64,000 nt of DNA, from NCBI RefSeq assembly GCF_943734655.1, contig NC_071354.1, positions 145,304,642 to 145,368,641 of the forward strand. The letters are read 5' to 3'. Both the position numbers and the translations under genes were made by a program. The notes beneath the pieces are model-generated. The model ran no database searches, was not told where the DNA came from, and saw only the letters and a program-made list of their open reading frames with translations. Below, in pieces: positions 9,680 through 21,957 of this stretch (its first letter is position 1; each line of letters starts with the position of its first letter). This stretch comes from Sabethes cyaneus. Lineage: Eukaryota; Arthropoda; Insecta; Diptera; Culicidae.

Positions 9680-10560
9680 ATTGTGCGCTGCTGTGAAGTT
9701 GGTGGAATTGTCAGTGTTCACTACCATAGACTTAGTTTTCGCTACATTGACTATGAGGCCTGTTGCCTAGGTGCTCTCGGAGAGGTAATCTTACTTGCTC
9801 TGCATATCGTATCGGCGTTGTTCGAGCAAGGCAACGTCATCGGCTAGGTCGAGGTCATTTAGCTGCTCCATCGTTAGAGAATTCCAAGGTAATCCTCGAT
9901 TTGGTCTATTGTCAATTGCTCCAACTAATATCTAATCCATAACGATGAGAAACAGAAGCAGTGATAAAATGCAGCCCTGTCTCACGCCAGCAGTAACCCT
10001 TATGGGATCGGGCAAGACACTGTCGTTCAAAACCTTGCACGAGAACGCCTCGTTCTGAGCCTCGATGAGATGGATTAGCTTATCTGGAACTCCTCTACGC
10101 CTAAGTGCGCCCCAGATGTTTTCGTGATTGAGTCGGTCGAACGCCTTTTCGAAGTCAATGAACACCAGCAGAAGAGAGTCCTGGAATTCGGTGATCTGCT
10201 CCAATATAATGCGGAGCGTTGTGATATGGTCTACACTTGATCGATCAGCACGGAATCCAGCTTGCTGCCGCCGGAGAGTAGCGTCGATCTTCTCCTGGAT
10301 CCGGTTGAGGATTACCTTACAGAGTACTTTGAGAGTAATACAGAGCAACGTGATGCCACGCCAGTTACCGCATTCCGTTAGGTCTCCTTTCTTAGGGACT
10401 TTGACCAATATGCCCTGCATCCAGTAAACCGGAAAAGTTGCGGTTTCTCATATATTGCTGAAAAGCTGATGCATCATCTGGGCTGACAAAGATGGGTCAG
10501 CTTTGAGCATTTCGGCTGAAATACGATCTATCCCTGGAGCTCTATTGGATTTCATACTCT
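9680..10560 (-). pseudogene. Reverse transcriptase domain of the RTE LINE
   Basis: The minus-strand frame begins KSNRAPGIDRISAEML (RT N-terminal helix), has a stop after LFSNI, then VPKKGDLTECGNWRGITLL, QQAGFRADRSSVDHI, LLVFIDFEKAFDRLNHENIW (motif A, catalytic D), and AGVRQGCILS (motif B). After a frameshift it reads DLDLADDVALL (motif C, LADD) near 9815-9860 and VNVAKTKSM. Motif order and spacing are typical of RTE-clade RT. The main open piece is 9932-10420 (162 codons). Confidence 0.85.
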
Positions 10561-10789
10561 AGATGGCTGCTACAATTTCATCCAGCGATGGCGCCTCCGA
10601 GTTGACGCGATTAATTCGGCAAACTGTAGGCGTCATACGCTGCTGGTTTTGTTGGTCTCTGACATTTGAAACACGGAAGAGTTCATCACTGGTCGTGATG
10701 AAGGCGTTCTTAATGCCGGTTCATTGCTCTTCCATTTCACCAGGTGGTAACTCCGAGGCTCGAGATTCAAGTCGACAAAAACCCTTTTC

Positions 10790-11640
10790 ACCTCAGGATT
10801 CTCCAATCGGCGGACGTTGTAGCAGCACCCAATTTTCTCCCCCCGTCGTTGTACACGTGCGACGCGCAGACGTATCTCAACGATAACAAGATGATGGTCG
10901 GATGCAATATCAGCGCTGCGTTTGTTGCGTACATAAAGAAGGCTCCTTCACCATTTCCGGCTGATGCAGATGTGGTCGATTTGGTTTTCTGTTCGGCCGT
11001 CGCGGGAAACCCACGTGACTTTATGTACTGGTCTATGGGGGAAGAGCGATCCACCAATGACCATGTTGTTATTACCACAGAATTCTGTAAACAGCTCCCC
11101 GTTTTTGCTCATCTCTCCTAGGCCATGGTGTCCCATGACGCGTTCAAGGTCCGCGTTGTTTGAGCCAATCTTCGCGTTGAAGTCGCCCTTGTGGATTTGG
11201 ATGTCCCCCTTCGGGAATTTCTCAACCACGCTGTTCAGCTGGCTGTAAAAACTCTCTTTCTCCTGCAGGTCGGCAGCATCTATTGGCGCATAGCACTGGA
11301 TTGCTGTAACCCGTGTTTTGAATCTGGCAACGATTATTCGCTCACTTATCGGTTCCCACTTCATCAGGGCCGCATGTGTCCTTGGGCTCAGTAGAAATCC
11401 AACTCCTCTTTCTCGAGTAGCATTTTCACCTCGTTTGCCAGAGTAGATCAAGACTTGCCCGGATGATGTCCTGTGTTCGCCAGTACCCAGCCAGCGGACC
11501 TCGCTCAGCCCCAGGATTTCAAGCTACAGGCGGCTAGCTTCCCTTGCATGTTGCCCTGCTGGGCAAGGGTCAGTATATTCCATGTTCCGATTCGCGTCAG
11601 TGTTTTCATGCTAAAGGTCGTTACCGATAATAGATTTCTT
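10790..11640 (-). pseudogene. APE-type endonuclease domain of the RTE LINE
   Basis: On the minus strand the domain runs EILGLSEVRWLGTGEHR (with the catalytic-metal E of the EVRW block), YSGKRG, RERGVGFLLS, the QCYAPIDAAD block, GDFNAKIG (the D-N catalytic motif), then TWVSRDGRTENQIDHICIS, which contains the terminal DH motif. The order matches apurinic-type endonucleases that nick target DNA for LINE insertion. The longest open piece is 10948-11451 (167 codons). The N-terminal segment before it contains stops, and the frame breaks after ISRKW. Confidence 0.85.
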
Positions 11641-11835
11641 CTTTCATTTTCGGTAACTTTTTTGTGTTCCGGTACAGCAGGCTGTTAACCTAAGGTCCTT
11701 ATCCTGCTGATGGGGCTGCCATCTTAATGTGGGCGGGAGCCACTGTGCCCCCTTTCCTGTTATCATACGAAAACCGAAGTTGCGTACCCCAGCCGGCACC
11801 TCGTGGAGGTAGGAATAGGAGTTAATGAACAGAGG

Positions 11836-14655
11836 TTATGGAATGCACATGTTCACCCTTTGCCAGCCAGTCCAAACTACGTTGAATTCACGTAAATAGT
11901 ACGGAAAAAGTCATATGGAAAATAATCACATAACTTATCACGTAATTTCGGCGTGAAAATTATTTTGAGTGTAGTGCAGTAGCCGCATATGGCTGTTCAG
12001 ATGTCTCCTCCAAGGTCCAAGCATATTACAAAGTAGCTGCTCTACCGTTGGCAGTGCTACCTCTAGCTGCTTGATTATTCTGGAGTAACTATAATGTCCC
12101 GTAGTTGCTCAATGTTTAGTCATGGCGGCAGAGCAAAGAAAGAAGAATAGAGTGACGCTTGTTGCTAATAAAAACCAACATATCATTTGCTTTCAGAAAA
12201 TTGCCATACAACATTAGGGAATTTCTCTGTAAGACACGAAAAATGACCAGTTTCTGGGTGGATACAGTCTTTGAATAGCCGACTTGACAAGCAAATGATA
12301 TTAAATTTGTACTCGGCTTGTGCCAAAGGTTTTACCTATAGGGAGTTACATCTACAGAGGCAAGTACCTTCAAGTGGTTAGGTTTCTAATCCGGCTGAGC
12401 TGCTCCACTGAGCATCGCCAGATTTATCGACCGTGAAAATCAGAGGAAATACCATATATAAATCAACTAGTGATATGATGCGACTTTTCTAAATAGCGCT
12501 TTATCAAATTTTAATTTCATGAATTTAAATTTATTGTTATTAATTTTTTAAATATAAAATTACCTGGTATATGATAAAATACAACAGACTTAGAAGTGTA
12601 TAGGGCCGATATAGTTGAGTTTCACGCTGATTGCTACATCTTTCCAAGAGAAACGAAAACCGAACTGAACCGTCGCAAAGCTGTTACTACAGCCAGCAAG
12701 TCTGCTTTCAATGAATCATAAATTGCTGATTTTTCAAGGGTCTCCAGTATATTCGCACTGGGTTTTCAGATTCAGAAGCCTTTAACAGTGAGGAAAGAAT
12801 TTTCGGAATCTCCCTCGTGAGCGAGCGTTGGTGGCAGCGTGACCAATTAATACCCGACGGCTAGAGGAATCGCTTTTGCCGCCTCAAAAATGGGGTAGGT
12901 ATATCATGTGGAAAAGGAATTGAATTGAATTTATCAAAAGATGACCCGCAAAAGCGAAGGGATATTGCGGTTCTAAATACTGAATCACCAGCGGTTCGTG
13001 ATCAGAAATCGCTCTTCTTCAGTAAATCAACAACTCTGTTGCTCGCATTCCCGGGAGCTCCAGGTGAGGAAAGAAAGCCGTAAATTATGTTTATTAATAA
13101 ATAACAATCATAAATTTTCCCATATTTGCATTGTGTGGAGCTGTGGACTTCGCGCCGTTTGACTTGGAGGCAGCAATCGCGTAAACCGCACTGTTTGCCG
13201 TACAGTATCTTACACGTTTTATGTGACTGCCCACAATAGGTCGCACTCGATTTCCATCTCGCGGGCGGCCGTTTGTCAGGATGTCTGCATTCGATGCTTC
13301 CCCGAGAAGTTTATTTTCGAACTGTGCCTTACGGAGATTTGCTCCTGTGAGATGGAAGCACATTTCCTGATGATGCATTTTTTATGCTCTTCGGATTGCA
13401 CTTTGCTACAACACATTACCTGGATGCCGGTACGGAGGGTGGCTCAGTGTTAATTTTGCTAACAAAAATTGATCGGAAAGTTTCTGGAATTTGCGATTTT
13501 ATATTTCCAACTAAACTTTTTTGCTACATGTTAGATTTCTTATGCTATAAAACTTGAAAAATTAGAACGCGGTGACACAAATAAAACTCTTAAATATGGT
13601 TCCTTAATTGTAATATTTGTTGATGATTATTATTGTTTTTAAATTCGTTCAACATTTGTATATCACATTTATCATACTCCCGTCAATTATTAAAGAAATT
13701 TTAACTGAATAACTGCAATAGAGATGACATATCTTTTAAAAATCATAAGTAACGGCACTGTCAGTAATTGATTATGCTTGTTTGAAAACTATGACATACA
13801 AGTAAAACTGTACTTTATCTATTGTTATATTCCTTTGGAAATTGATTGTACCTATTCATAATTGTTATCGAAACTTAGATAATTTTAGAAGCTAGGAATA
13901 CAACCGTTCAGCTTACCCCTCGTTAGGCTGGAAATAGCATCAAACCTACGCCGCATATCGAATCGTAAATGCAGCAATTTCGCTTTTGCTCTCCGGTGAC
14001 CACCGAAGAAAAATCGATACCGTAGAATTACTTTAAGAAGCAACTTTAAATAATAATAATCGGTAAATCAACCTGTAAACATGATTTTATGTGTGTACAT
14101 ATGTTAACCCTTTGAGTCGTTTTTCTCTTTCTGCTTGTTGCCCCCGCTTCGGTGCACGATCCGATCCGAGCGTCCGTTTCGGAGAAGAGAATTACGTTTT
14201 CGCTGGGATGCAATTTATAAAAATGTATAATATATTTATTTTATTCGCAAATCTCATCTGAAAATAACAAATCGAATGTTATAACCTTTAAGGGATATCT
14301 TATTATGCATGACCAATCAATTATGGAAATATTTCTTCGCTGAGCCAATTTCGTCCTGCTTATGCAGCAAAGGCAAAGTGTCACTTCAAAAGAAAACCGT
14401 GAACCGGAGGCAGCGTACTCTATGTTATTTGGCAAAATTGGACGACTGAGATTATAGCCTTTAATTTCTTAAAAACTGGATGAACCGATAATAAACACAT
14501 AGTTTCTCACCAACGGATTATGTATAAATTGAAAGCGACAGATTTTTTTTAATTTTAATTTTATTATTATTCAAAAAGTGCATAATGATTTTAACTTTCA
14601 TTTAAATAATAGGTTTTCATACCATTTTGTATTCATGTTTTCGTTTTCTCACAAG
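11836..14655. other. No gene recognised
   Basis: About 2.8 kb. Short frames such as 13094-13378 (minus) and 14241-14435 (minus) have no recognisable motif, and their codon use gives no support. There is a GC-richer patch at about 14140-14205. I see no LINE or TIR signal here. Confidence 0.45.
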
Positions 14656-14659
14656 GGAC

Positions 14660-14785
14660 GGGTTTGGCACCTATTGGATTAGTATTAGATTTGGGGTATG
14701 AAATGGGGAAGGCAAATGAGGAGCGTCCAATATAGCTCTAGCCATGCCACGCCCCTACCTAGCGCCTCCTCGTGACGATAATAAT
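14660..14785 (+). repeat. 5'-leader fragment of the 18.4-21.8 kb LINE family
   Basis: GGGGTATGAAATGG, GGAGCGTC(C/A)AA, ATAGCTCT(A/G)GC, CACCTGGCGCCTCC-like blocks occur here in the same order as on the minus strand of 21660-21770, the 5' leader of the LINE there. It is preceded by TTGGATTAGTATTAGATTT, which also follows the TAC microsatellite at 24178. Confidence 0.7.
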
Positions 14786-14837
14786 CGACGACGATTTTTA
14801 TGACGAGTGATAATCATAAAAATAAAAAAATACAAAA

Positions 14838-16345
14838 AGGTTGCACAGCAGTTACATTTAGGATACTTGTAACGAGTTAGGTTACATAAAATTAAAAATA
14901 GTTACTTTTTAGTTTTCTTGTGACAAAAATCTCAAAAAGTTACCAGGTAGTTACCAAATGACCAAATTGAAACCTTTTTTTTCGAACTGTCAACAACTTG
15001 GTCGTCGGAAAACAGTCACATTTCAGTTACGAGTTACCAATTAGTTATCAAGTGACACAAATGAAACCTTTTTCCAAGTTTGTCATCAACTTGCTGGTCG
15101 CAAAACAGTTAATTTTCCGTTACGAGTAGTTACGAAGTCAAAAATAGTCGGCTAGTAACATTCTCGCAACAACTTGTTCACTGTTCCTTGTAAACACAAC
15201 GGATTAAGCAAAAACTAGATCTCAAGAATTTTACTTATGGTAAAGATAAACAATTGGTACACGGGTTGTAAAATGCTCTTGTAAATGCGTTTATTTACTT
15301 AATTGATTGATTGACATTGATATTAAATAAACAAATTTTGATTATTCTCAAACGTCAAAACGATCAAGTTACATCGAAACGAAATCGGCAATGAAAATAG
15401 GTTACAGTGTAACTTAGAAATGACGACATAAGAAATAAGTGACCACAACAGATTTAATATTGGTTACCGTAACCGATAGCGTAACCAGATCGAAGGCTAA
15501 GATTACGTGCAACTAGAATGTAACTGAATTGTAACCTTCTATGATTAACACTGCTGGTAAACTGTTTTATTCAAAGTGAAACTATTCTTTGATATTAAAT
15601 TAACACTTTCTTTTCACAAGAATCACTAAAAAACACCTTTTCCCGATATCTATGAACAGTGTCTGCTTAAAATTATTTCATGCAATATGCCGAAAACGAT
15701 ACAAAACTTCAAGGACGATGGTGTAGTAGTTAAAACCAAAGGCAAAATGGCTATGAATTTTACTAAGTGATAGCGAAAACAATTTGTTTTTAATGATTTC
15801 TAGGTGAATGCTCCACTAATTCATTATTGCTAAGAATAAATTTAAAAATCAGAAAATTAAAATTAAAATTTTTATATTTGTACATATTTGTTTTACAAAA
15901 AATCAATTTTTCAAAGAAGTAAATAACGAAAAGCTAGATTAAATGAGAGCGCGTAATTTTTTCAAAGCTAGAATCATGCATTTCACCATAAATTTGAAAC
16001 TGCATTAAAATTTGTGTTGAAATAACAAGCGAAATTTATACACTCTTCTATATTCAACAGTTAAATTTACTGCTTGACATTCACAGCCATAGATTGAAAT
16101 AATAAACCTGCTGCATTGTTTTCGCCATGCAATAAAAGATTCAAGATAACTAATTTGCCATCAATTGAAAGTCAATTTACAGTTTATGTGTAACTTTAAT
16201 AGTAACCATTTTGTAACTATACATGTTACATATTGGTTATTGAGTAACTGTTAATGTAACCATATTTAGTTACATAAGTTGCGCTATTTCGGTTACACAA
16301 CTGTTATATTTTAGGTTACTGTAACCGAAGTTTTACATTTAAATT
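14838..16345. repeat. Region crowded with GTTAC/GTAAC pentamers
   Basis: By eye about 19 GTTAC or GTAAC occurrences lie in 14838-15556 and about 10 in 16190-16345, several times the expected density for this composition. Left-side copies are mostly GTTAC, and right-side copies include many GTAAC, giving a loosely mirrored layout such as GGTTACCGTAACC and GGTTACTGTAACC. The middle (15560-16190) is plain AT-rich DNA. It may be a diverged element with subterminal repeats. Ends and target duplication were not resolved. Confidence 0.55.
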
Positions 16346-16711
16346 TGTCGCATATCAGCCGCTGCGACTCAATTGTGACAACGTGTGCTACTTGGGTATT
16401 GAGTATCCAAGCTAGGTGGATCCCGGCTGCCTGATCTCAAAATCGCGGTTTTGGACAGACGGCGGAGCAACACGACTTTGCTAATAGGTAAGCCTAATAT
16501 AAGTTATTTTAATTATTTTTTTCGTTATAGCTTATGTAGCATCTCCTGCTATATGGTAAAAACTTTGTCCAAAACGAATTTTAATACTGCACATGGATAC
16601 CAAAATGAAAAAATTAAATCAATCATTAGAAGCACTTATGGAACCTCAAAGGATGCTACTCTATTCCATACGAAGGACTGCTGTAGAGATTGTTCTATTT
16701 TTGTTCATATA
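16346..16711. other. No gene recognised
   Basis: An 88-codon frame (16451-16717) ends at the border of the next transposon and has no recognisable domain. The sequence before it is modestly GC-rich. Confidence 0.4.
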
Positions 16712-18198
16712 CCGTGAAAGCACCTAATTCCGATCACCTAAGGCATGATTCATCTTTGAGTCCGCAATGAAAAATAAAGCTTTGACATTTATTTACACGG
16801 TATGTGTCTTTAGCAAGTATTTTCAATTATGTTTCATGGAAAAATATTAAAATGCCTAGATTATTTACCGAAAGTTACAAAAAATGCATCAAAGTATGAT
16901 GTATCAGTGCACCTAATTCCGATCATCAATTTTAAGGGGTGATTCTAATTCCGATCACAGGTGTATCTTATTCCGATCACGTCATGATGAGCTGTTAAAG
17001 GATAAAACTATTGTCAATTTGTGGCACAACTATTGTACCAAATGGATCTAAAATGTTTTGCGTTTATATAGTCGGGTGACAATCTCCCTACCAGTCATCT
17101 TCTGCTTGCGTTAATGATCATTATTATCAATATTTATAAAATTTGTGTACTCGAGAGCTCGACAAGCGGATTATAAAACTTTATCCGTCTTTTATCTTTG
17201 TTAAACTGTTACAATTACAATAAAATTGGGTCACATTCGAAATTTTTATAAAGTTTTGATCATAAATGATAGTAAAAATCAAATCCGAAAGGTTGTGTGC
17301 CAGTTGGCAGTTTGGCGAAAACACCTCGAATATTAAAGAAACCTTTTTACACCATATTGATATATGCGTAGCGTAAAATAGCGTAAAGTGAGAACAAACA
17401 AACAGCATAATAATAATAATAATATTGCCTTGCTTAATAAATCGTATCGTATTTTAGTAGGTGAGCTATTTTGTGATATCGAAAACGAATATTTTTACCA
17501 ATGCCAAAATCGGAATATTTCAGTATAGAAATCTGCCTCATGCATCCAGCTATTAACAAAGCTCTAGATGAAAACTTAAGTCCTCAAAATGATATGTTAT
17601 TGCTATAATAAGAGAACAGGCATTAATTCGATAGTCCATAACTGCACTGTCGCTGTCGCTTGTTTGCAATGTTAGTGTTGCACCAGATTTTGAGGGAGTT
17701 CCTTCAGCAATATCACAGACCCAGGTTTGGGTGGTAATTAGCTCAAAGCTAGAAAATCAATTTATTTAGAATAAAAATATACTCTTTCCTCTCCTACTCA
17801 CAATTTAGTCTCCCGTACTATTATTCACTTATCTAGTCACAAAAGAGTGTAGATTTCTAGTCTGTAAGTTATTATAAGTGCATGATATAAATATTCTAGC
17901 TTAGTTTTATAAATAGTTTTAATTTACCCGTATTTATTTGCATGTAACAATTATAATTGAGAAATCCGAAAAATGTAACAATCTTATATCAAAGATCCAA
18001 GTAAAACTCACTATATATGTCTTAGTTCTGTCACTCAATTTCGCCCGTCATCATATCATGACGGTTGAGATGTTTGTATCAACTGTCGGGATCAGCGTGT
18101 CGCGTCGGTTACCGTTTGTTGCAAACGCTACAAGGGGCTGTTGCGGCGAACAGTTAGAAAAGCAAAAAGAGCTTCTCAATTGGCCTCGAGGTATGTAC

Positions 18199-18352
18199 TA
18201 GAGATGGTCGGGTAGCGGAAAATTTGCCCGAAACCCGCACCCGTACCCGTACCCGCCGGGTTCGGGTATTGAAAAAAAAAATAGTTTGCGGGTTCGGGTC
18301 GAGTACGGGTTCTTAATTTTTGTTTTTGAAACCGGGTACGAGTCGGGTCGGG
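18199..18352 (+). repeat. CGGGT-rich hAT MITE unit, left copy
   Basis: Dominated by CGGGT(A/T) and ACCCG repeats around two short AT tracts, with the same layout as 21787-21957. It lacks the last ~20 bp of the unit, where the LINE tail begins. Confidence 0.75.
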
Positions 18353-18353
18353 T

Positions 18354-18422
18354 TTACTTACTTACTTACTCATTACTTACATTACATTACTACTCATTAC
18401 TTACTTTACTTTACTTTACTTT
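18354..18422 (+). repeat. 3'-terminal TTAC/TTTAC simple repeat of the LINE
   Basis: Mixed TTAC, ATTAC and TTTAC units. On the minus strand this is the (GTAAA)n/(GTAA)n end of the LINE, typical of RTE elements, which lack a poly(A) tail. Confidence 0.8.
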
Positions 18423-18437
18423 AGTGGCAACGGTCCG

Positions 18438-21425
18438 TTACCGATCCTGCGCCGAACGAATTATAGTCCTCCAGTACCGTCGGTCCTGGGCTGCCGTTCT
18501 CCAATCAGCTGAACGTGCATCGTCTTCAACAGCACACACCCACCGGATGCGGGGTCTGCCTCGGAGTCTACGGCCTCTTCCTGGTTCTCTGCTGAAAATA
18601 GTTTTGGCTACTCTTTCATCGGGCATTCTGGCCACGTGTCCAGCCCACCGCAGCCTGCCACATTGCACTACCGTCACTATATCAGCATATTTGTATACTT
18701 GGTACAGCTCGTGATTCATGCGTCTGCGCCACACTCCATTTTCCATTTTGCCACCAAGTATAGATCGCAGAATTTTACGCTCAAAAACCCCAAGCACTCG
18801 CCGATCAGCTTCCTTTAGCGTCCATGATTCGTGTCCGTAAAGGGCCACCGGGAGGATTAGTGTTCTGTAGAGCGCCAGTTTTGTGCGAATTTGCAAACTA
18901 CGGGACTTCAGCTGGCTACGTAATCCGTAGAAAGCCCGACTCGTGGCTGCAACTCGTCGTTTCACTTCGCGGCTTACATCGTTGTCACATGTCACGAGTG
19001 TACCAAGGTATATAAATTCCTCCACTACTTCATATCGTTCCCCATCTAACTCCACCTCGGCACCAACACCACTTGAGCTCCCACGTTCCCTACCAGCAAC
19101 CATGTACTTCGTTTTGGCGGTATTAATGGTAAGTCCCAATCTCGCAGCTTCCCTTTTAAAGGGCCTAAAGGCCTCTTCTACTGCTCTACGGTTGATTCCG
19201 ATGATATCGACGTCATCCGCAAAACCAAGAAGCATGTGAGATTTCGTGATGATAGTTCCATTCCTTTCCACGTTTGCTCTTCGTAATGCACCTTCCAAGG
19301 CAATGTTGAATAGCAGGTTAGAGAGTGCGTCCCCTTGCTTCAGTTCATCCAACGTCACGAAAGCAGCTGAGGTCTCACCCGCTATTCTAACGCATGATTT
19401 GGACCATCCAGCGTCGCACGAATCAGCGTAACTAGTTTCGTCGGAAAACCATGTTCTAGCATTATCTGCCACAGCTCATTTCGTTTAACTGAATCGTACG
19501 CCGCTTTAAAGTCCACAAACAGATGGTGTGTCTGCAAGTTGTACTCCCGGAACTTGTCTAGCAACTGGCGCAGGGTAAACATCTGATCCGTCGTGGAGCG
19601 ACCCTCACGAAAACCAGCTTGGTACTCGCCGACGAAGGACTCCGCTAACGGTCTCAGTCTGCAGAACAGGATACGGGAAAGCACCTTGTAGGCAGAATTG
19701 AGCAATGTAATTCCTCGATAGTTTTTACACTCCATTCGATGTCCCTTTTTGAAAATTGGGCAAATGAGGCCATCCAACCACTCCTCCGGCATTTGTTCTT
19801 CCTCCCAGATCCTGACAATGATCCGGTGGATTGCTTCGTACAGCCGCTCGCTCCCCGCTTTTAGAAGTTCAGCCGGGATACCGTCCTTCCCAGCAGCCTT
19901 ACCGTTTTTCAGCTCACTGATTGCCTTCTTAACCTACTCCTGTGTTGGTGGCTCCACAGCTTGACCATCGCTTACAATTTCTATCCTGTCCTTGCTGATC
20001 TCCTCATTTACCTCTCCATTCAATAGTGTCTGGAAGTGCTCCTTCCACCTGGCTGCTACCGCCGTGTGGTCGGTAAGCAGGTTGCCAGCACTATCATTGC
20101 ACATCACAGGCATGGCAAAATTCCTGCTTCTCACCGTTTTATAGAAACTCCGTGTGTCGTTGCTGGCGTATCGCTCCTCTGCGCCGGCAAGCACGTGCTC
20201 CTCGTACTCGCGTTTCTTTAGACGATGGATTCTTTTTTCCGCAGCTCTAGTCTCTCTGTATCTCTCTCTGTTTTGACGCGTTGCCGCAGTGAGCATGCGA
20301 CTCCTGGCCTGGTTCTTTTCGTCTGTCACTCTCTGGCATTCGGCATCAAACCAGCTGTTACGCTGTCTTCCACGCGTCGTGCCTACCACCTCTCTCGCTG
20401 TTGTTTGGATGGCACCATGGATGTTCCTCCACAGCCCATTTATATCTTCTTCTTCTACCTGCTGTTCTGCGATTCGCTGGTGAAGCTTCCTGGCGTACTC
20501 CACTGCAACGCCGTCTGCCGTTAACCGCTGGATGTTGAAACGCAGCGTCCTTTCAGTGCGAGCTTTCGCCGTGTTCGACAGCCTTGCGCGAATCTTACTC
20601 ACTACGAGTAAGTGGTAGTGGTCAGAGTCGATATTTGGTCCACGAAAAGACCGTACATCGATAACATCCGAAAAGTGTCGACCGTCAATCAAGACATGAT
20701 CGATCTGAGAGCTAGAGTCTCCATTTGGATGCCTCCAGGTTTGTTTCCGAATATTCAAACGTGGAAAGTAGGTGCTACAGATGGCCATCCCTCTGGCCGC
20801 GGCAAAATTTATGAGCCTCAGACCGTTATCATTGGTCGACAGATGCAGGCTATGTCTTCCAATAACTGGACGGAAGAATTCCTCCCTCCCGATCTGCGCG
20901 TTTGCATCTCCGATGATGATTTTCACGTCGTGTTTTGGGCACTCTCCATAGGTCCTCTCAAGCTTGTCGTAAAACTCGTCTTTAGCATCATCGTTAAGTT
21001 GATTAGGCTATAGTTGAAGAATTTGCCCTTAATCCTCAACACGCATATACGGTCATCTACGGGCCTCCACCGGATAACTCGTTGCTTTTGTTTTCCCAAC
21101 ACTACGAAACCGACTCCATGTTCAGCTTTCTTACCGCCACTGTAGTAGATGTGGTACTTAAAAGAAGTGCCTGCAATAGGGTCTACTGCACGGAACTCCC
21201 TTTCTCCGGAATTTGGCCACCGAACTTCCTGAATAGCAGCGGTCTCCACTCCGAGTTGATGCAGCTCTCGAGCAAGCAAGCCAGCCCGTGCCGGTTCATG
21301 GAGAGTTCGGACATTCCAGGTACCAAGTTTCCAATCGTTATCCCTTAATCGTTTCCTTGTCCCTTGCCGTGTCCTATACCGATTGTTCCGTCCTGAATTT
21401 CTTTGTTCGTTGTTCGTGGTAATTG
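18438..21425 (-). pseudogene. RTE LINE polyprotein: endonuclease plus reverse transcriptase, three inactivating lesions
   Basis: Minus-strand order: LGTWNVRTLHEPARAG and AIQEVRWPNSGEREF (endonuclease start), YYSGGKKAEHGVGF, VIIIGDANAQIG-type block at about 20920, TWRHPNGDSSSQIDHVLID, GPNIDSDHYHLLVVSK (SDH catalytic end), linker with SWFDAECQRVTDEKN, then RT: KKAISELKNGKAAGKDG, ICPIFKKGHRMECKNYRG, QAGFREGRSTTDQM, FVDFKAAYDSVKRNELW (motif A), LDELKQGDALSNLLFNIAL (motif B), LGFADDVDIIGI (motif C, FADD), then the WTLKEADRRVL and RLRWAGHVARMPDERVA tail to SAQDR. Lesions: a frameshift near 21000, a TAG at about 19934 and a frameshift near 19410. About 990 codons overall. Confidence 0.9.
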
Positions 21426-21786
21426 AGTTTTCGGTATACTACCTCACCGGGGTCGCGATACCTACATCCCGCTGATGGGTCTGCCATCTTAGGTATAGCT
21501 TGCGGGATACAGCATTTCATATTCAGCCGCCCGTTACGAGACAGACGCTGTGTGAGCCGCCCCTCACCTGGAGAACAGGCGCTCTAGTTCACACCTCCTA
21601 GCTTAGCTGCTTCAGTAAGTACGTGAAGCATTTCCGGGTAAGGCCATCGACCGTCATCATTTGACTTAGATCTGCGTGGAGGCGCCAGGTGGGAGCTTGA
21701 GAGAGCCAGAGCTATGTTTGACGCTCCTTCCAGGTAACTCTCTCCATTTCATACCCCGGGTATCATTATTGACCACCGTTTAACAC

Positions 21787-21957
21787 TAAAGATGGTCGGG
21801 TACCCGGGCCCGTCCTGTACCCGACGGGTTGCGGTCGGGTGCGGGTATCAAAAATAATAAACTTGCGGGTTCGGGTCGGGCACGGGTTTTTAATTTTTTT
21901 CTTAATCGGGTACGGGTCGGGTTCGGGTATTCAAATTTTCATACCCGACCATCTCTA
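21787..21957 (-). repeat. CGGGT-rich hAT MITE unit, right copy
   Basis: Complete 171-bp unit from TAAAGATGGTCGGGTA to TACCCGACCATCTCTA. It is homologous to 18199-18352. Confidence 0.8.

Larger units (their letters stand above)
9660..11835 (-). mobile_element. Degenerate RTE-type LINE (APE endonuclease plus RT)
   Basis: A single LINE on the minus strand with the order 5' UTR-like GC-rich leader (about 11700-11835), endonuclease (about 11640-10800), linker, and RT (about 10560-9680). It is about 2.2 kb, shorter than a full RTE (about 3.3 kb), because the linker is compressed and the C-terminus after LADD is lost. Frameshifts and stops throughout make it inactive. It is a different subfamily from the LINE at 18354-21770. 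Confidence 0.85.
18354..21770 (-). mobile_element. Nearly intact RTE-type LINE
   Basis: About 3.4 kb on the minus strand: 5' leader (about 21770-21430), one long coding region (about 21425-18438), short spacer and simple-repeat tail. Length and single-frame plan fit a full RTE-type LINE. Only about three lesions are visible. It sits between two hAT MITE units. The leader is homologous to 14660-14785 and to 29205-29440. Confidence 0.85.
18199..21957. mobile_element. hAT-like insertion with 8-bp target duplication GTATGTAC
   Basis: TAGAGATGGTCGGGTA at 18199 and its reverse complement ending at 21957 are flanked by identical octamers GTATGTAC (18191-18198 and 21958-21965). An 8-bp duplication and a TAGAGATG-type end are diagnostic for the hAT superfamily. 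The interior is two CCCGACCCG-rich MITE units (18199-18352 and 21787-21957) separated by a LINE. It is non-autonomous. The second unit begins TAAAGATGGTCGGGTA. Confidence 0.85.

Noticed and set aside
10128..11248. Several plus-strand frames of 90-125 codons
   Set aside because: They are antisense shadows of the minus-strand RTE endonuclease and RT.
18286..21348. Many plus-strand frames up to 142 codons
   Set aside because: Antisense shadows of the minus-strand RTE LINE and its simple-repeat tail.
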